NCBI GenBank assembly: GCA_037833965.1
Contig: AP031355.1
Span: forward strand, 955,501 to 1,019,500
From: Marchantia polymorpha subsp. ruderalis
Lineage: Eukaryota > Streptophyta > Marchantiopsida > Marchantiales > Marchantiaceae
Reading direction: 5' to 3'
Length of the DNA: 64,000 nt
Positions 11,377-23,240 of the stretch are shown piece by piece (positions within the stretch are counted from its first letter, which is position 1; the number at the start of each line of letters is the position of its first letter). The position numbers were made by a program, and so were the translations under genes. The notes below the pieces were generated by a model that searched no databases, was not told the DNA's origin, and saw only the letters and a program-made list of their open reading frames with translations.

Positions 11377-12548
11377 TAAGCCTCGGCAAGGTAAAGTAAA
11401 AGGTAACGGGGTAAGGTATGGGCCTCTACCTTTACTCTACCTTTTACGTTACACGTAACACTATGGTCTACCTTTACCTCTACCTCAGGGTAATTACCCG
11501 GTTACTTGGTAAGGATTTAAAAAGTTTTAATTTTGGACGCATCATATAAAGATTCTGCTGGGGGTATGCGGTTTTTGGTTTTCTTTGAATGCATTTTTTA
11601 AGCTACATGTTGATCTTCTATCGTAACACTATGAGACGTCTACTGCCTCGTTGTCGATGAATAACCACTTCCTTTGTAGATATTGGGACATGAATTGGAA
11701 TGTTGCCAATGGATCAGATACTTATTACTTCTAAGTTTCTTCTTCACTTCCTATTTAGCATTAGTGCTTGAGAGAGTGTGTGTAAAACAAAGATAGAGGA
11801 GGGAGAATACCTCAATCCTGAGAAACATGAATTATTTTGTTATATGTAGTATAAATGAAGGACTGAACTCCGTAGCCATTAGAAGCGGCTTTCCCCCATT
11901 TTAGATACTAAATTATCTCATTTTGACCGAAAATTTTCAATCCAAGTGGAACCTATTTTCAACTGGTTCACTCGGATGGAGATAAAGTTGAAGTCTCCTT
12001 CACTCGACCATAAGATTCAAGTCGAACCTAGCCATGCTGACTCTTAACGTTGACAAGAGGTATATCTTCTTTAGTTTTTTTTTAATTTCAGATCTAATTA
12101 GAATAAAAAACAGGTAGAAGATCTATGCATTATAACTGAGCCGAACAACTACTCAAGCCAACGCTATTATGACTTCTATTAAAAGACCTTGTCGTCGGAT
12201 TACAAAACTGCAGCAAGTGATGGCTTTTCTACTCAAACTAGTAACATCATGCAGTGTCCTGCAAATTTAGCTTCGCAGACGCAAGTATAGTCTAAAAGAG
12301 TTGAAACAGTTCCCTGACTTCATCGCACAATATTGCTGAATCTGGTTGTAGGTTTGTTCAAGGAGAATATGTAGAAGAATGTCCACATTTTTTTTTCACA
12401 GGTTACTCGGTAATTACCTGGTAAACCGTGAGGCTCTACCTTTACCCTACCTTTACCTTACCCTATAGCCAAATGTATTACCTTTACCCTTACCTTTTAC
12501 ACTTTTACCGGGTAACCCTAAAGGGTTACCTTACCTTGCCGAGGCTTA
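11377..12548. mobile_element. Non-autonomous hAT-like element, 1172 bp, intact ends
   Basis: Both ends carry the same 18-bp terminal inverted repeat TAAGCCTCGGCAAGGTAA, and the 8-bp sequence gttatgct flanks it perfectly on both sides (11369-11376 and 12549-12556). Eight-base duplication points to hAT. For about 150 bases inside each end the sequence is built from many GGTAA/TTACC-type motifs in both orientations, the usual arrangement of subterminal transposase binding sites. The middle is AT-rich and codes for no transposase. Perfect target copies and terminal repeats suggest a fairly young insertion. Confidence 0.88.
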
Positions 12549-12556
12549 GTTATGCT

Positions 12557-13557
12557 TCTAGGCTGGGGGTTGGATGTTTCACGACAGTCTGGTGCTATTT
12601 GGCCCGTTGCTCTTGCTTGTTGAGCATTGCTTTTCCTGGCGTTGCATTCTGTCTATTTTTGTTTTAGCGTTGTTTAGCCATTGGATTCATAGTTTATGCA
12701 GGTCTTTACCAAGATAAAAAGTAAAATATCTGTTTTCTACAAAGTCTCGATGCACAATTTTGTAATATTCTCACGGACTGTTTAGTTGAGAGTGAGATGT
12801 ATACAAATCTATTGTTATTAAATTATACAATACTATCTGCATATATAAAAAGCACTACCAAACTTGTGATAGTAGATTTAACAAGTATTTTGCTGATTTC
12901 GTCTATAAATGTTTTTGGCTATTATTTATAGAATAAGTGGCAAGAGTAACGATTTGGAGTATGCAAGTAACGTGGAGATAATAATTTTGAACTAGTATAT
13001 CTCTACTTGGAATATATGAAAGAATTATCCATGATATAATTTATAAGATTATTATCTATTATGACATGAAATATCTAGGTTTAAGATCATGGTCCTTATG
13101 AGATATAATACTTTTATCATTCTTTATAAGAGTCTTTTGAAGCTAAGTACGCGAAAAAATGATTCAATTACTACCATACTAGATTATTGATTAGGAATTC
13201 ATTTTTTTACGAGTTATATGATATAAATTTTTTGATTTTATTTCATATATTGAATTATATGATATACAGGCTTTTCGCAGTGCATGAAAAACCAATTTTG
13301 TTAGGCGATGATTATTGGGATAGTATATTGTTAATATACTTTTGAGCGATGAAATTATAGTTTTTTGCCCAATCCTAACCATTCATCCATGAACGATCTC
13401 ATGACTTATTCCCATATTTTACTCCATATTATCGGCTTCTTTTCTTATATCTCTAAATAATATTTACTACTCAATACTCGACCTAGGTAAGAAGCCATGC
13501 CCATTTTCAAGCGTGAATTAATTTTATTTTTTTAAAGTCTATTGAGCTCATTCTTAG
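12557..13557. other. No gene seen; AT-rich after 12.7 kb
   Basis: The first 150 bases continue the balanced sequence interrupted by the hAT-like element. The remainder is AT-rich. TTCTTAG at its end may be a 3' splice site in front of the coding segment that follows. Confidence 0.4.
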
Positions 13558-13989
13558 GCAAAACTGGACACCTTGTATGTGATGGATCCTGGTCTCCGGC
13601 CCTTGGAGTGATCAAGAGTGACCAAGAGGAACTCTTCATCAAGTCAGGGACTGTACCTTTTCCTGTTCTGACAGTAAGAGTTCCAGATGTAAGAGCGCCA
13701 CCAGAAGTTTACCCTATGGGCATATATAGGCTAGCTCACCCTCTCACCAACAATTTGAGTAATGGAACGTATATTAACAGCTCAGTGTGGCTCAACCCCG
13801 GCCTCACATACATGTTTTGACTTCTGATTGCCCTCTGCCTTAACGAAGGATTACTACAAAGTCGAAAGTGTTCTCCTACTGAGCTCCAAGTTCAATACAA
13901 CGTATGAAATCAAAGCATCTGTGCTGCAGAAACACTGTCAGTTCGTAGTTTATGAACAAGCTCCAGTAAACACTATTCAACTGATCTAA
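13558..13989 (+). pseudogene. Broken host coding segment, family not recognised
   Basis: A protein-like frame without its own ATG starts after a candidate acceptor (TTCTTAG|GC) and reads GKTGHLVCDGSWSPALG..., with VRVPDVRAPPEVYPMG and NGTYINSSVWLNPGLTYMF, to a TGA at 13818-13820. Coding character resumes at once in another frame, LPSALTKDYYKVESVLLL to YEQAPVNTIQLI, ending with TAA at 13987-13989. The two parts read as one protein disrupted by a frame change and a stop near 13818-13830, because the gap between them is too short for an intron. Two N-glycosylation sequons suggest a secreted product. It may be the 3' part of a gene whose first exon lies near 11.2 kb, or a retained fragment. I do not recognise the family. 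Confidence 0.45.
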
Positions 13990-14131
13990 CGATTGCTAAA
14001 GTGATTTCCCACCTTACCAACTCTTCAATATCTCTGCTAGAAAGGAAGCACGTGATGCTAACCTCCCCGAGCGAATAGAAGATACACAAGGACGCCCGGT
14101 CTAAACCAAATTGAGCTAGCTCGATGCAGAG

Positions 14132-14138
14132 TATAAAA
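14132..14138 (+). promoter_or_regulatory. TATA box of the dirigent gene
   Basis: TATAAAA in the context GAGTATAAAACA, 174 bases before the start codon. It would place transcription start near 14160 and leave a leader of about 150 bases. Confidence 0.6.
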
Positions 14139-14311
14139 CATTCAGGCCATTCTGGCTTTCTCATCAGCCATCCAAGTTTCTTCATCTCAGACGAGTTTGG
14201 ACTCGTCTCAAGCCAGTTTCAAACTGTTTCAATTTCAAAGTCACAAGAGACTTCTTCACATTTGACACAGAGTTTTCGCTCAAGCTCGAGAGAGAGTCCT
14301 TCAGCAGAAAC

Positions 14312-14821
14312 ATGGCGGTGTCTCAGATTGTCGTCAAGATACTCCTGGTGTGCAGCATTTTCTGCATGCCCGCATTGGTATTGGGCAAGAAGGAGGAAAA
14401 AATGTTGACACTTTATGTGCACGAGAGTCGTGTACCACCGAATCCAACTCTGATCACAGTAGTGACTGCGACTGGAAACCTTAGTCAGATTGGGTTTGGT
14501 TCAATTCAGGTCTTCAGCAATGTCTTGAAAGACGGACCCTCCAACGATTCTACAGTGATCGGTGTGGAGCCCGGTTTCGTCACGATCGGCAAACAGAACA
14601 TCTTCGTGAGCTACACCTTCACCATCAGCGGTCCAGAAGGCAATGGAACTCTTGCTGTACAGGGTCAATTCGCCTTGAACGTGTGGCCTAGGGAAATGGC
14701 AGTCGTGGGAGGAACTGGAATTTTCCGATACGCGAACGGGTATGATATCAGCGAAATCGTTGACGACACCAACCCAGCAAATTATGTTACTATCCACAAG
14801 ATCTATCTGAAGTTCTTGTAG
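14312..14821 (+). CDS. Dirigent-family secreted protein
   Basis: Intronless 169-residue protein, the usual length for dirigent proteins. These bind radical intermediates in the apoplast and steer coupling of phenylpropanoids (lignans, lignin-like polymers) or cyclisation; the family does not itself oxidise. Residues 1-25 form a signal peptide (hydrophobic VVKILLVCSIFCMPALVLG). The domain follows: FGSIQVFSNVLKDGP (family FGxxxVxDDxLT), VTIGKQNIFVSYTF (family VGRAQG), GNGTLAVQGQF (family GSTLxxxG) and EMAVVGGTGIFRYANGY, the best conserved block. Sequons occur at NLS, NDS and NGT. The start AAACATGG is in good context with a TATA box upstream. The VGRAQG-like and final strand blocks are divergent, so stereoselectivity cannot be inferred. 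The broken gene just upstream is unrelated. Confidence 0.93.
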   Translation: MAVSQIVVKILLVCSIFCMPALVLGKKEEKMLTLYVHESRVPPNPTLITVVTATGNLSQIGFGSIQVFSNVLKDGPSNDSTVIGVEPGFVTIGKQNIFVSYTFTISGPEGNGTLAVQGQFALNVWPREMAVVGGTGIFRYANGYDISEIVDDTNPANYVTIHKIYLKFL

Positions 14822-16225
14822 ATCTCACGTTGGAAGAGCACGCGAAGTGTATGAGTGCCACAATGAAGTTTCTGGAGGAATTGATCTATACAAATACGGG
14901 AATATTAGGTGCATTGAGATTTGAAAGGTCGAATTTCCAGTACTATCAGCCCTCGAGATTTTGACTGACTTACGATGCACGCGTGTATTTGTTGCTCTAT
15001 TACAGAGCAGATTACGACTGGGAATTGTAGTTTCACAACAGCACTGTAGTTGAACTGATTTCAAATGTAAAGCATCTAAGAATAATTTGTTACAATATGA
15101 ATCGCTTCTTGTATACCGGTACTTTTTGTTCTCTTCTCTCTGGAATCTGAAATTTAGTAACTGTCAGCTAGCACGTGAGTCAGATTGTTACAATTCTCCA
15201 GGCGATTTGCGCTCTTCGTTCAATGAGGAAATTTTTTTCAGACTTATCAGTCAGTACTATCAGTCAGAGTCACATGTTCAAGCTGTTTCCTAGAGACACC
15301 TCGGTCTATATATCTCGAATGGTAGTGTTATGTACATAGAAACCTGAGTTTACAATGTTTCCAATGTTCTCCAGATGAATACATAAGATATATATCCATA
15401 TGTATCTAAGAGCCGGTAAACGTTTTGAAATCTCGTTTGCGACCAAAATCGGACCAAACTCTGATTACAAGTGTCTAGATACTACTAGAATACTACGGTA
15501 ACCATCTGCTACCCAAATTTTTGAACGACGAGATTTCACCGATGACATGGACGTATTATGCTCTGCCTCTGAATATAAATTGTACAACATTAAGATCCGG
15601 ACTCTAACTGCAAGATTATGCAAGGCACTTCCCTCTTCAACTCAGAATTGTACTCAGGCTGCCCCTTCTTACCTTGATTGGGATGTATAGCTCAACTTCC
15701 CATAAACATTGTCAGCCGAACTGTAGACTGAAGGTTGATGGGACATCGCGAACTCCACACGCGTGCCTCTGTTCTTTACTGGGTTTTATATTGATCGGCT
15801 TCAGAAATTTTCCAAAATACACTAATTCAACGCTGGAGTATTCCTGTACGTTCCATCAGATGTTTGTGAAATCGAACCCACTTGTGATGAAGTCAGATCT
15901 TTGGCTTAGCATTCTAGCAGGACACTTTATAGAAAGTAGATGGTTAATTTCCCCTGTTTTTTCTTTCCCCTATTTGCTCTTGTCGAGATGTCCGCTGCAG
16001 GACTCGTATTTGCACGTGACCATTCCGGATCTTACCGTTAAATGAAGTGTCAAGTCACTAACTAATGCGTGAGTCCCTTGAAAGTGCATCTTGAAATCTT
16101 GCCGAGAAAATTGCGTACCGTTGTCTTCGAAACAATTGAATTGAAGTTTATGACTCACAATTAGAAGGTGTTTATGTACTATTCAAAATTCAAGAAACAG
16201 GAAAGTATGATTTAAGATTTCAGTG
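14822..16225. other. 3' flank of the dirigent gene, no further gene seen
   Basis: Moderately AT-rich sequence after the dirigent stop. Frames at 15087-15293 and 15674-16045 are open but without recognisable content or convincing signals. Confidence 0.4.
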
Positions 16226-17341
16226 TCAAATGTTTTTCCACAGATTCAGCCGTCCAACTGTATTCAGCAAGTTCTCTGAGCATGCTCTTGAAATCAGTTT
16301 CATTGCAATTCCTTCAACCTTTTCAGGCAAATAATGTACGCGTAACACAAACGATGTAGACGAGAAAGACAAACCTTTGAGAAAGATAGAACAACCAGTG
16401 ATAGTCAAGGACGAAAATCTGAAAAACGAAATCCGATCGAGATCCAAAGGCTGATGGGAGGAGAGCACCACATTACGGTTATTCTTCCTGCTTTCGGCTC
16501 CAAATTGCGTCATTTCTCTAACTTCACTTGGCAGATCGTGACTTATGTGCAATACAGCTTCCAACAACGTTTGTGAGTTGTATTTCCTCACAAATACAGA
16601 GTAATGCGAGCTGCAAATCCAGCGGACCTTGCCATTAACTCCTCGGAAGAAAGGTGTAACAGGACCGGGTACAACTGCTTTGCCAAATTGCTCTTTGTGG
16701 AGGATCGAAGAACTTTTGCCTGCCTTCGATGCCGAGCCTGAGAACGACATCCTTCTAATCGCTACCTGCTACATCCGTTGATCGAAGCCTGACAAGGCAA
16801 CGACAGACTCTAGCAGTGACACAACCGAAAGTGCTGAGCTCATCGGGAGCTTCTGACTGGTCAGTCTCCATCTCCCTCTCCTCGTTTTTCAGCTCTGCCA
16901 TACATCGTTCCGTATTTAAAACATATCGGTGTGACATGGTACCAGCATCTTTTGTTCGAAGCAAATTTCCAAACAGCGATCAGCATTGCTCAGCAAGCTG
17001 GATATGGAACGACGGTCAACATACCCATCTGATTCTCAGTGGGAGACGGCCGAAGACGGCCGAAGACCAATAACTGTTTCCCTCCGAGCTCTTACGAACT
17101 GGTCCAAGGAACAACCGTCAAGGGCCAATTGATTTGCAGCGAAAGCGTTGCAAACAGCGTTGCACGTGAATATTTTTAGCTGTTGAGTGACAACTTTGGT
17201 CAATCCTTTCACACGACTCCCATCGCTATCATCTGCTGCAGATTGTTTAAAATAGCTGAGAAATCTCGGGTCCAAACGGGTTATGATCAAATCGCTGGAA
17301 AGTGTGAAAGGTGGAGCTTTATAGTGATCCAATTCTGACAT
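16226..17341 (-). CDS. Possible multi-exon gene on the minus strand, product unknown
   Basis: Minus-strand frames here look protein-like but cannot be joined with certainty. The best first exon begins at ATG 17341 (MSELDHYKAPPFTLSSDLI..., with TRLDPRFLSYFKQSAADD) and ends at a strong donor, CAGTTC|GTAAGAG, near 17095. Further left are a short acidic frame (ELKNEEREMETDQSEAPDEL, about 16860-16900) and a 174-codon frame starting at 16750 with FGKAVVPGPVTPFFRG. I recognise no domain. It could be a small plant-specific gene, a pseudogene, or coincidence of open frames. A transcript would decide. Confidence 0.28.
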
Positions 17342-17344
17342 ATT

Positions 17345-18800
17345 TCGACTTTGGCTCTACAAAAACTGCTCCTCCCTCTTCGCAATGCACGTGACGTTCC
17401 CTTGCATCGTCATCGGATCTTCTCCAGCTTACTGCCATGGGACAAAACGGCACCGAAACATGACTCAAAGAATCTTGGACACTGCTCACGAACTTCGAGT
17501 AGCTGTAGAAATCTGTGTTCGCATACTTGTAGAAGAAGTAGAGGGACAGTAGTCTAAGAAATACAACCAAACAACGATGCGTACAAAAGGTCCGGATGCT
17601 CCATGGAGCAGCTCGATCTCACTTCGCTCAGAACTTTAATTCTCACGATTGTCTAGAGGAATCGTCCTGATGAACGAGCAAATTAAGAGAAATCAATCTG
17701 CTGTTAACTGAATAAAACCTTCAGCTGGACACCAACTTATAAACACCTTGAAGGAGACAATGGCAATTTGACAGTACTGATGAATTTTGAAGGGTCAGAA
17801 CCTCCATGCATTGAACACGGAGATTGTGAACTACAAGGTAGCCTAAAAACTGCTCAGACCATAATCCTACCAGTCTGTATCGTTAGGCTAGTACTATCAA
17901 CAGCTTTCAACGACATTTTTCGATGGACGAAAGAAAATGCTGGCCACAGAACAGCATACAATACAAGAATGAAGATATAAGTGAATGGGCACTCGGACCG
18001 GCCAAAACGGATCTACAGAACCGTATAGCTAGTTTAAAATGTCTTGAGGGACAGTCTTCGTCTGGGTTGTCATTGGTTGTCATTTGTTGTGCTCGGCTTC
18101 TAAAGTTCACTTCGTACGGTCCTAATTTTCAGTACGTTTGCAATCTTGTTTATGGCGCCTTTTGGATCTTTGTACCTTGGGTTCCTTCAATTGAGTTTGG
18201 TTCGTTTCCTATCACAGGATAGGCAGGTAAAGTATGATGGTGCCACTTTGTATTGAGAAGACGTGTAGTTATTTGGTTCATTTTTAATCCAGTTTGGATG
18301 ACAGTATTTGCAGTAAGGTAAAGTAATTTCACAGTATAATTCCAAGGTATTCGCTTCCAAACACACGGAAAGGATTTTATGGCCGTATTTCTGTCAAGTA
18401 TATAAGATGAACTTCAGTTATGTAGAAGCTCAATAGAGTGATGATTCTAGATGTGATACTCAGGGTCCACAGCTTAAAAAACAGTGCAAGTACACTACAG
18501 AACAGAAAGTACACTTAGGGTCTACAGCAAAAGGGTTATCAACTGTTGTAAACACTATAAACATGACTAATTTTGTGAAAGCATTTCCAGTCTCAGAGTC
18601 CAAATTATCAAATTTGTAAGCCGAGCTCCTTGCTTTCGTTTCTTTCCTAAACCCTGAAAACCACCTCGCGTGTTAAGTTTCAACAAAAGAGCAATTCTTA
18701 CAACTCAGGATCTGAACATAGGAACCTGATGCGTTTCAATGCAAGTTCGTCTTGAAGACTGGTGATTTTCTTCCTTCAATGGTCTTTGAATCTTTTATCA
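17345..18800. other. No gene seen
   Basis: Mixed composition with short frames only. A tandem ACGGCCGAAG-like duplication lies just to the left, at about 17046-17067. Confidence 0.4.
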
Positions 18801-21800
18801 TAATAAATATGTGTCCAACTTATCCAGAAACCAGAATTGGATTAACAAAATCATAAAATTATGAAAGATGAAAGGAATTATTTTTTTACATTTGAAATTT
18901 CCAAATTGCACATCAAAATCTTTCATTTTCAAAACTACATGATGTAAATTTCACATAGATTTGTTTCAAAACCAAAACCATATTTTGTGATCCAAGTTTA
19001 TTCAATGTGATAGAATATGTTAGTGATGCTGAATCATATTAAATTTACAACATATTTTTAGATTTTCAATCAAGGATATTTAAGTCATCAAAGCTAGTAA
19101 TTACTATTTCACTTGGTTTGTTTATTAGCCAGCATTAAGATATGATATATGTTATTGGAGTAATTTTTAAACTTGATCAACATATGTTGAAAATGTACAT
19201 ATTGACAAGAAATGTGATGCAATATTGAAATAATATGATGTAGTTTTGATGTAGATATTCTGAATGATGCTCGACCACAACCATACATCAAACATCTCAT
19301 TTCATACACAGAACACCTATTTCTTAAACCTTTTCATCAATAATTTTTTAAGAGTGTGTGTGATCAAATCTGCTGTACAAGAGGGAATTAACTCAATAAA
19401 TTATTTTTTTTAAAAATCAAAGACAGAATCCGCATCGTATAATATTAACCTACAAACCCTACGTAAAAGTAGATTATGCTATGTCACATTCAAATAGCCA
19501 CCTAAAATCATATTACTTAGCCAGCCTCCTTTGACTAATTGTTTGCATCGGATTTCATATTTAATGGAATTAAAAATATTTATGAGTAGGGAGAAAAGAT
19601 ATTAATTCACTGCTTTGTCATGAACGTTTAGATTGCTTATGAAATCAGTCTTGTTCCTTGATTTCTAAGAAGAAGCTTTTCATATTTTGACCAACGTAAA
19701 TTAGATTGTAAGTTTTTTAACAAGTAATCAATAAGTTTGCTTTCAAAAAGATAGCAATTATAAAACTTGTGGTACCAAATTCATTATTAACAAGATAATG
19801 CACATTTTGATAATGTTCTCTGGAAGTTTGAGATAAAATACAAGCTTAAAACTAATGGTTTGAAAAAACACGATGTTTTAGGATGAATGAAAAGATATGA
19901 ATAACTTAGATATGAATACATTGTCTTAATCTCTAGTCTCATGTAATCAATCAGTCAAGCAGCATAAAAGTTATCTTACTTTCTTGTATGCACCTAAAGA
20001 AGAAATCTTGAAGGAAAAATGTCACTAATCATATTCTAGACGGCTTGAACCTGATGATTACAAAGATCAAATTTTAAGACAAAGACAAAAAATAATGATG
20101 ATGAATTTTTTTATCTTATTTTGAGCTTGCAAAATTTTTGTGAAATATATTTTGATGAAAGAAATATTATTCATTTTCTGAATTCATTTCTTGAGTAACA
20201 ACCTGTAGCTTCTTCCAAAAGCACTAGCTAGGCATTGATCTTTAGTATCTCTTTCCTGGTTACTAAATGTTTGAGGTGTATTTTTAGCTTTTGATACTTT
20301 GGATACCGTGTCCTTGATCTATATATCAATTATCATTTACCAATATGAATGATGAAAGATAAAGACAAAAAAAATGATTAGATTTTTAATCTTCATCAAA
20401 GCGTACATTCAAAGATTCAAAATCTTGTTATGTTGGAAGTGTGGCAATATTCAAAAGCTCAATATTGCTGCAAAAAAAGAAAACTTTCATTTTTGGTCAA
20501 ATGTAATAGACAACAAGAATGTTGATAGACATAATTGAAGAGATTATGTTTCTAACATAGTTTATTAGATGATGAATTTATTCTTTAATATCAACATTAT
20601 GTCATTTGCAATTCATTTAAATGGAAAAAAATGAATAAATTTCAAATTATGACTGCTTTTATCATATTTTTTACACTATTTTATTTTAATTTTAAAAAGA
20701 TATCAAATTATTTGATTGTGATGTTAACCAAATGATTGAATGATGATACAATACAATACTTCGATAGAAAATATCATTTGTTAGAAATGATTGAGCGAGA
20801 TTATTGATTTCATTAGGAATCATTTGTCCAAATACATCTTGCATGCAAGTGTCTTCATGATCCATTGTTGTAGCACTACAAATTTGTATATATTAGGCAC
20901 TATCATGTCAGTTAGTAGAGTCCAACATTTTAATTCAATTTTTTACCCATACCATAAGTATCAGCAGCCACTTATGACCATCCATGTTCACCCATAATAT
21001 TAGTTGTGACCACCCATGTTCAACCATGCTATTCAAATTGCGCCGATCATCATTTGACAATGTATTCTTTAGTTACTTCTCAATCTTTTGTGCATTTAGT
21101 GAACTAGAGCTAGATTTTTCAAGAACACAATAACAGATAAAATTTCAAGAATGGGTATGTGGAAGATTCGCAAGTATTATCTGATGCAAGGATGGAGCGA
21201 TTTAATTTGCGCAATATATAATCTTTGTGCACTCCGTGAATTCAACGTTATTAATACATGTCATGTTATTACATTTTATTGATATGACAAACAAGTCAGC
21301 ATCCATGTTTCAAGCATTATTCATGAGCATGGATTTTGTATCAATTTGAAAACTATGTCCATCCATACCCACCTGGAAACAATAATCATCCTGCCGATAC
21401 ATGATTTTGACAATAATGTCAAACTCATGGCAATCCAAGACCCATGGATTTGGGCATAGCCACCCAATGTTGTTCTTTGCATGTTCAATATATTTTCCTT
21501 AATATTTTGGTTCTCTGCATGATAAATCATAGCCTGAATAATAAATAATATGTGTTTCATCGACAATAATATGTCGATGAAACACATCATTGCCATCCAA
21601 ATCAACCGTTTAAAGGATTTTCTTCTCTTATTCTCATTTTAAATCTGAACTGGATGATACTTTGCTTGTTAATCCAACAAGCAGAAAATATTAACAGTAC
21701 ATTCGCACCAAAGATCTTTGTAAGATAATTTATATCATATTTATAATTGAATTGTTTATTTTTTGATAGATTGATGTTTATAACATTTGAGTACATTCTT

Positions 21801-22660
21801 ATAATTCTCATTTACATCCTTCTTGACTTATATTGAAACAATAGAATCACATTCTTTAAATGATATCTCCGCTAGTCAAGTCTTTGTAAGTTGTTGACAT
21901 ATATTTTGGATAAATATGTGTCCACGTCATTTTTATGCTCATCAGATAGTATCACATAGAGCTATACAATAATGTGTTTCTGTATGTGATTGAGTCACGT
22001 CATCTGCGCATAGACAACAAAAGCATTACGGTATCACATTGCTTGTGATAACGTAATGTAAATTTTTGTAACATTTAAATATTTTGAAAGCATGAAGTGG
22101 GAGGCAAAGAACCTCTGTGGAAGTAATGAACAAACTCTGGTCCATTGCTAGACAAATATTAAGAATAAAGAGAATATGCATGCACATGTACACTTGTAAA
22201 ATCCCTTTCGGATTAACACGTAAAACAAGGTGTGCGAACAAGCCCATTTATCAATTTTTTCAACGGGTATATGTAATTTATGTTTTCTGCTCTTGAACTG
22301 CGCACAAACTCCGCCAAGAAAGTCCGATTCATGGCACTGACAAAGTTCAGACTCTGGCCTAGATATCACAAATCTCATAAGCCCTTCCTGTAAATGAATC
22401 AGATTGTAAGATGTTCATTCTCAGGAACACTCGTCCGTTGCGATGTATCTTTCTTTCGATGTAGCGAAATCTGAAGGTCTGGAATTTTTCATCCCAGAAT
22501 CCAGTATCCATATTACGTCTCGAAAAAAAGTATTTAAAATTATGATCTTTTCGGTTTCGATCGGTATGGATCTTGAAGCATTGATATACGATGAATAAAA
22601 CTTGGATGTCTAGTCCTACACAAAGAGCCTTTTTTAACACATTGTTTCAGTTTTTCCAGT
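18800..22660. other. AT-rich gene-less block
   Basis: Nearly 4 kb of strongly AT-rich sequence without a recognisable coding region. It contains a perfect hairpin at 21550-21587 and a small direct duplication near 20975-21030 (tgaccatccatgttcaccc against tgaccacccatgttcaacc). Confidence 0.5.
21550..21587. repeat. Perfect 16-bp stem hairpin
   Basis: ATGTGTTTCATCGACA is followed by the loop ATAATA and its exact complement. It stands alone in the AT-rich block with no run of T behind it. Confidence 0.93.
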
Positions 22661-22671
22661 GCCTTGAGTAG

Positions 22672-23240
22672 ATGCGACTTCAATACGGATCTCCAAAGGC
22701 ACAAGTTAGAGAAGAAAGGTCGTCGATGAAAATAAAGGTTGAGTTAACGATACCCAACCCTTCAGATCGAGAAATTGCATCCTGGACAGTTAAGTTTTTC
22801 ATACAATCTTCTCAGGCATCGACTAGGAAGCGTAGGAAGCTTGAAGAAGAAAATTGAACAGAGAAACCTGAAGTTGAAGTGAAACAAAATTTGGTAGTTC
22901 ACTCTCTTGAAGTCTCTCTGTTCAATTTTCCGACGAATTACCGTAACGTGGTCAACACGACTATACACAGCTCTACGATAGGCCTGATCAGTGTTACAGT
23001 ATAGTTCTCGTGACATATCAACTGCAGTTCATTCAAAGCTTGGCGCGACCTATCGTTCCCGTACTTAAATACAACATGCCGAAACAAGTGGATGGTTTAC
23101 ATGTGGTAGGTGAACTCATCTATCCAGTACATTGTAAGTTGCAAATGGTGCGCCGTAAAGAAGGACCATGCAACTATATGAATAGTATCAACTCAGCAAA
23201 TGCTAATCTCCATCACTATCCTTTAGGCAGGAAAGTTTGA
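22672..23240 (+). pseudogene. Two coding-like fragments, not recognised
   Basis: A 61-codon frame at 22672-22857 reads MRLQYGSPKAQ and ends in a basic, nuclear-signal-like STRKRRKLEEEN. A second frame at 23010-23240 reads MPKQVDGLHVVGELIYPVH, with CATTGTAAGTTG, a plausible donor, at 23131-23142. They could be exons or scraps of one host gene, but no family is recognised and the order of exons cannot be supported. Confidence 0.22.

Noticed and set aside
22854-22925. Imperfect inverted repeat around TTGAACAGAGAAACCTGAAG
   Set aside because: Several mismatches and a ~32-base spacer; no target duplication or further copy, so no element can be claimed.
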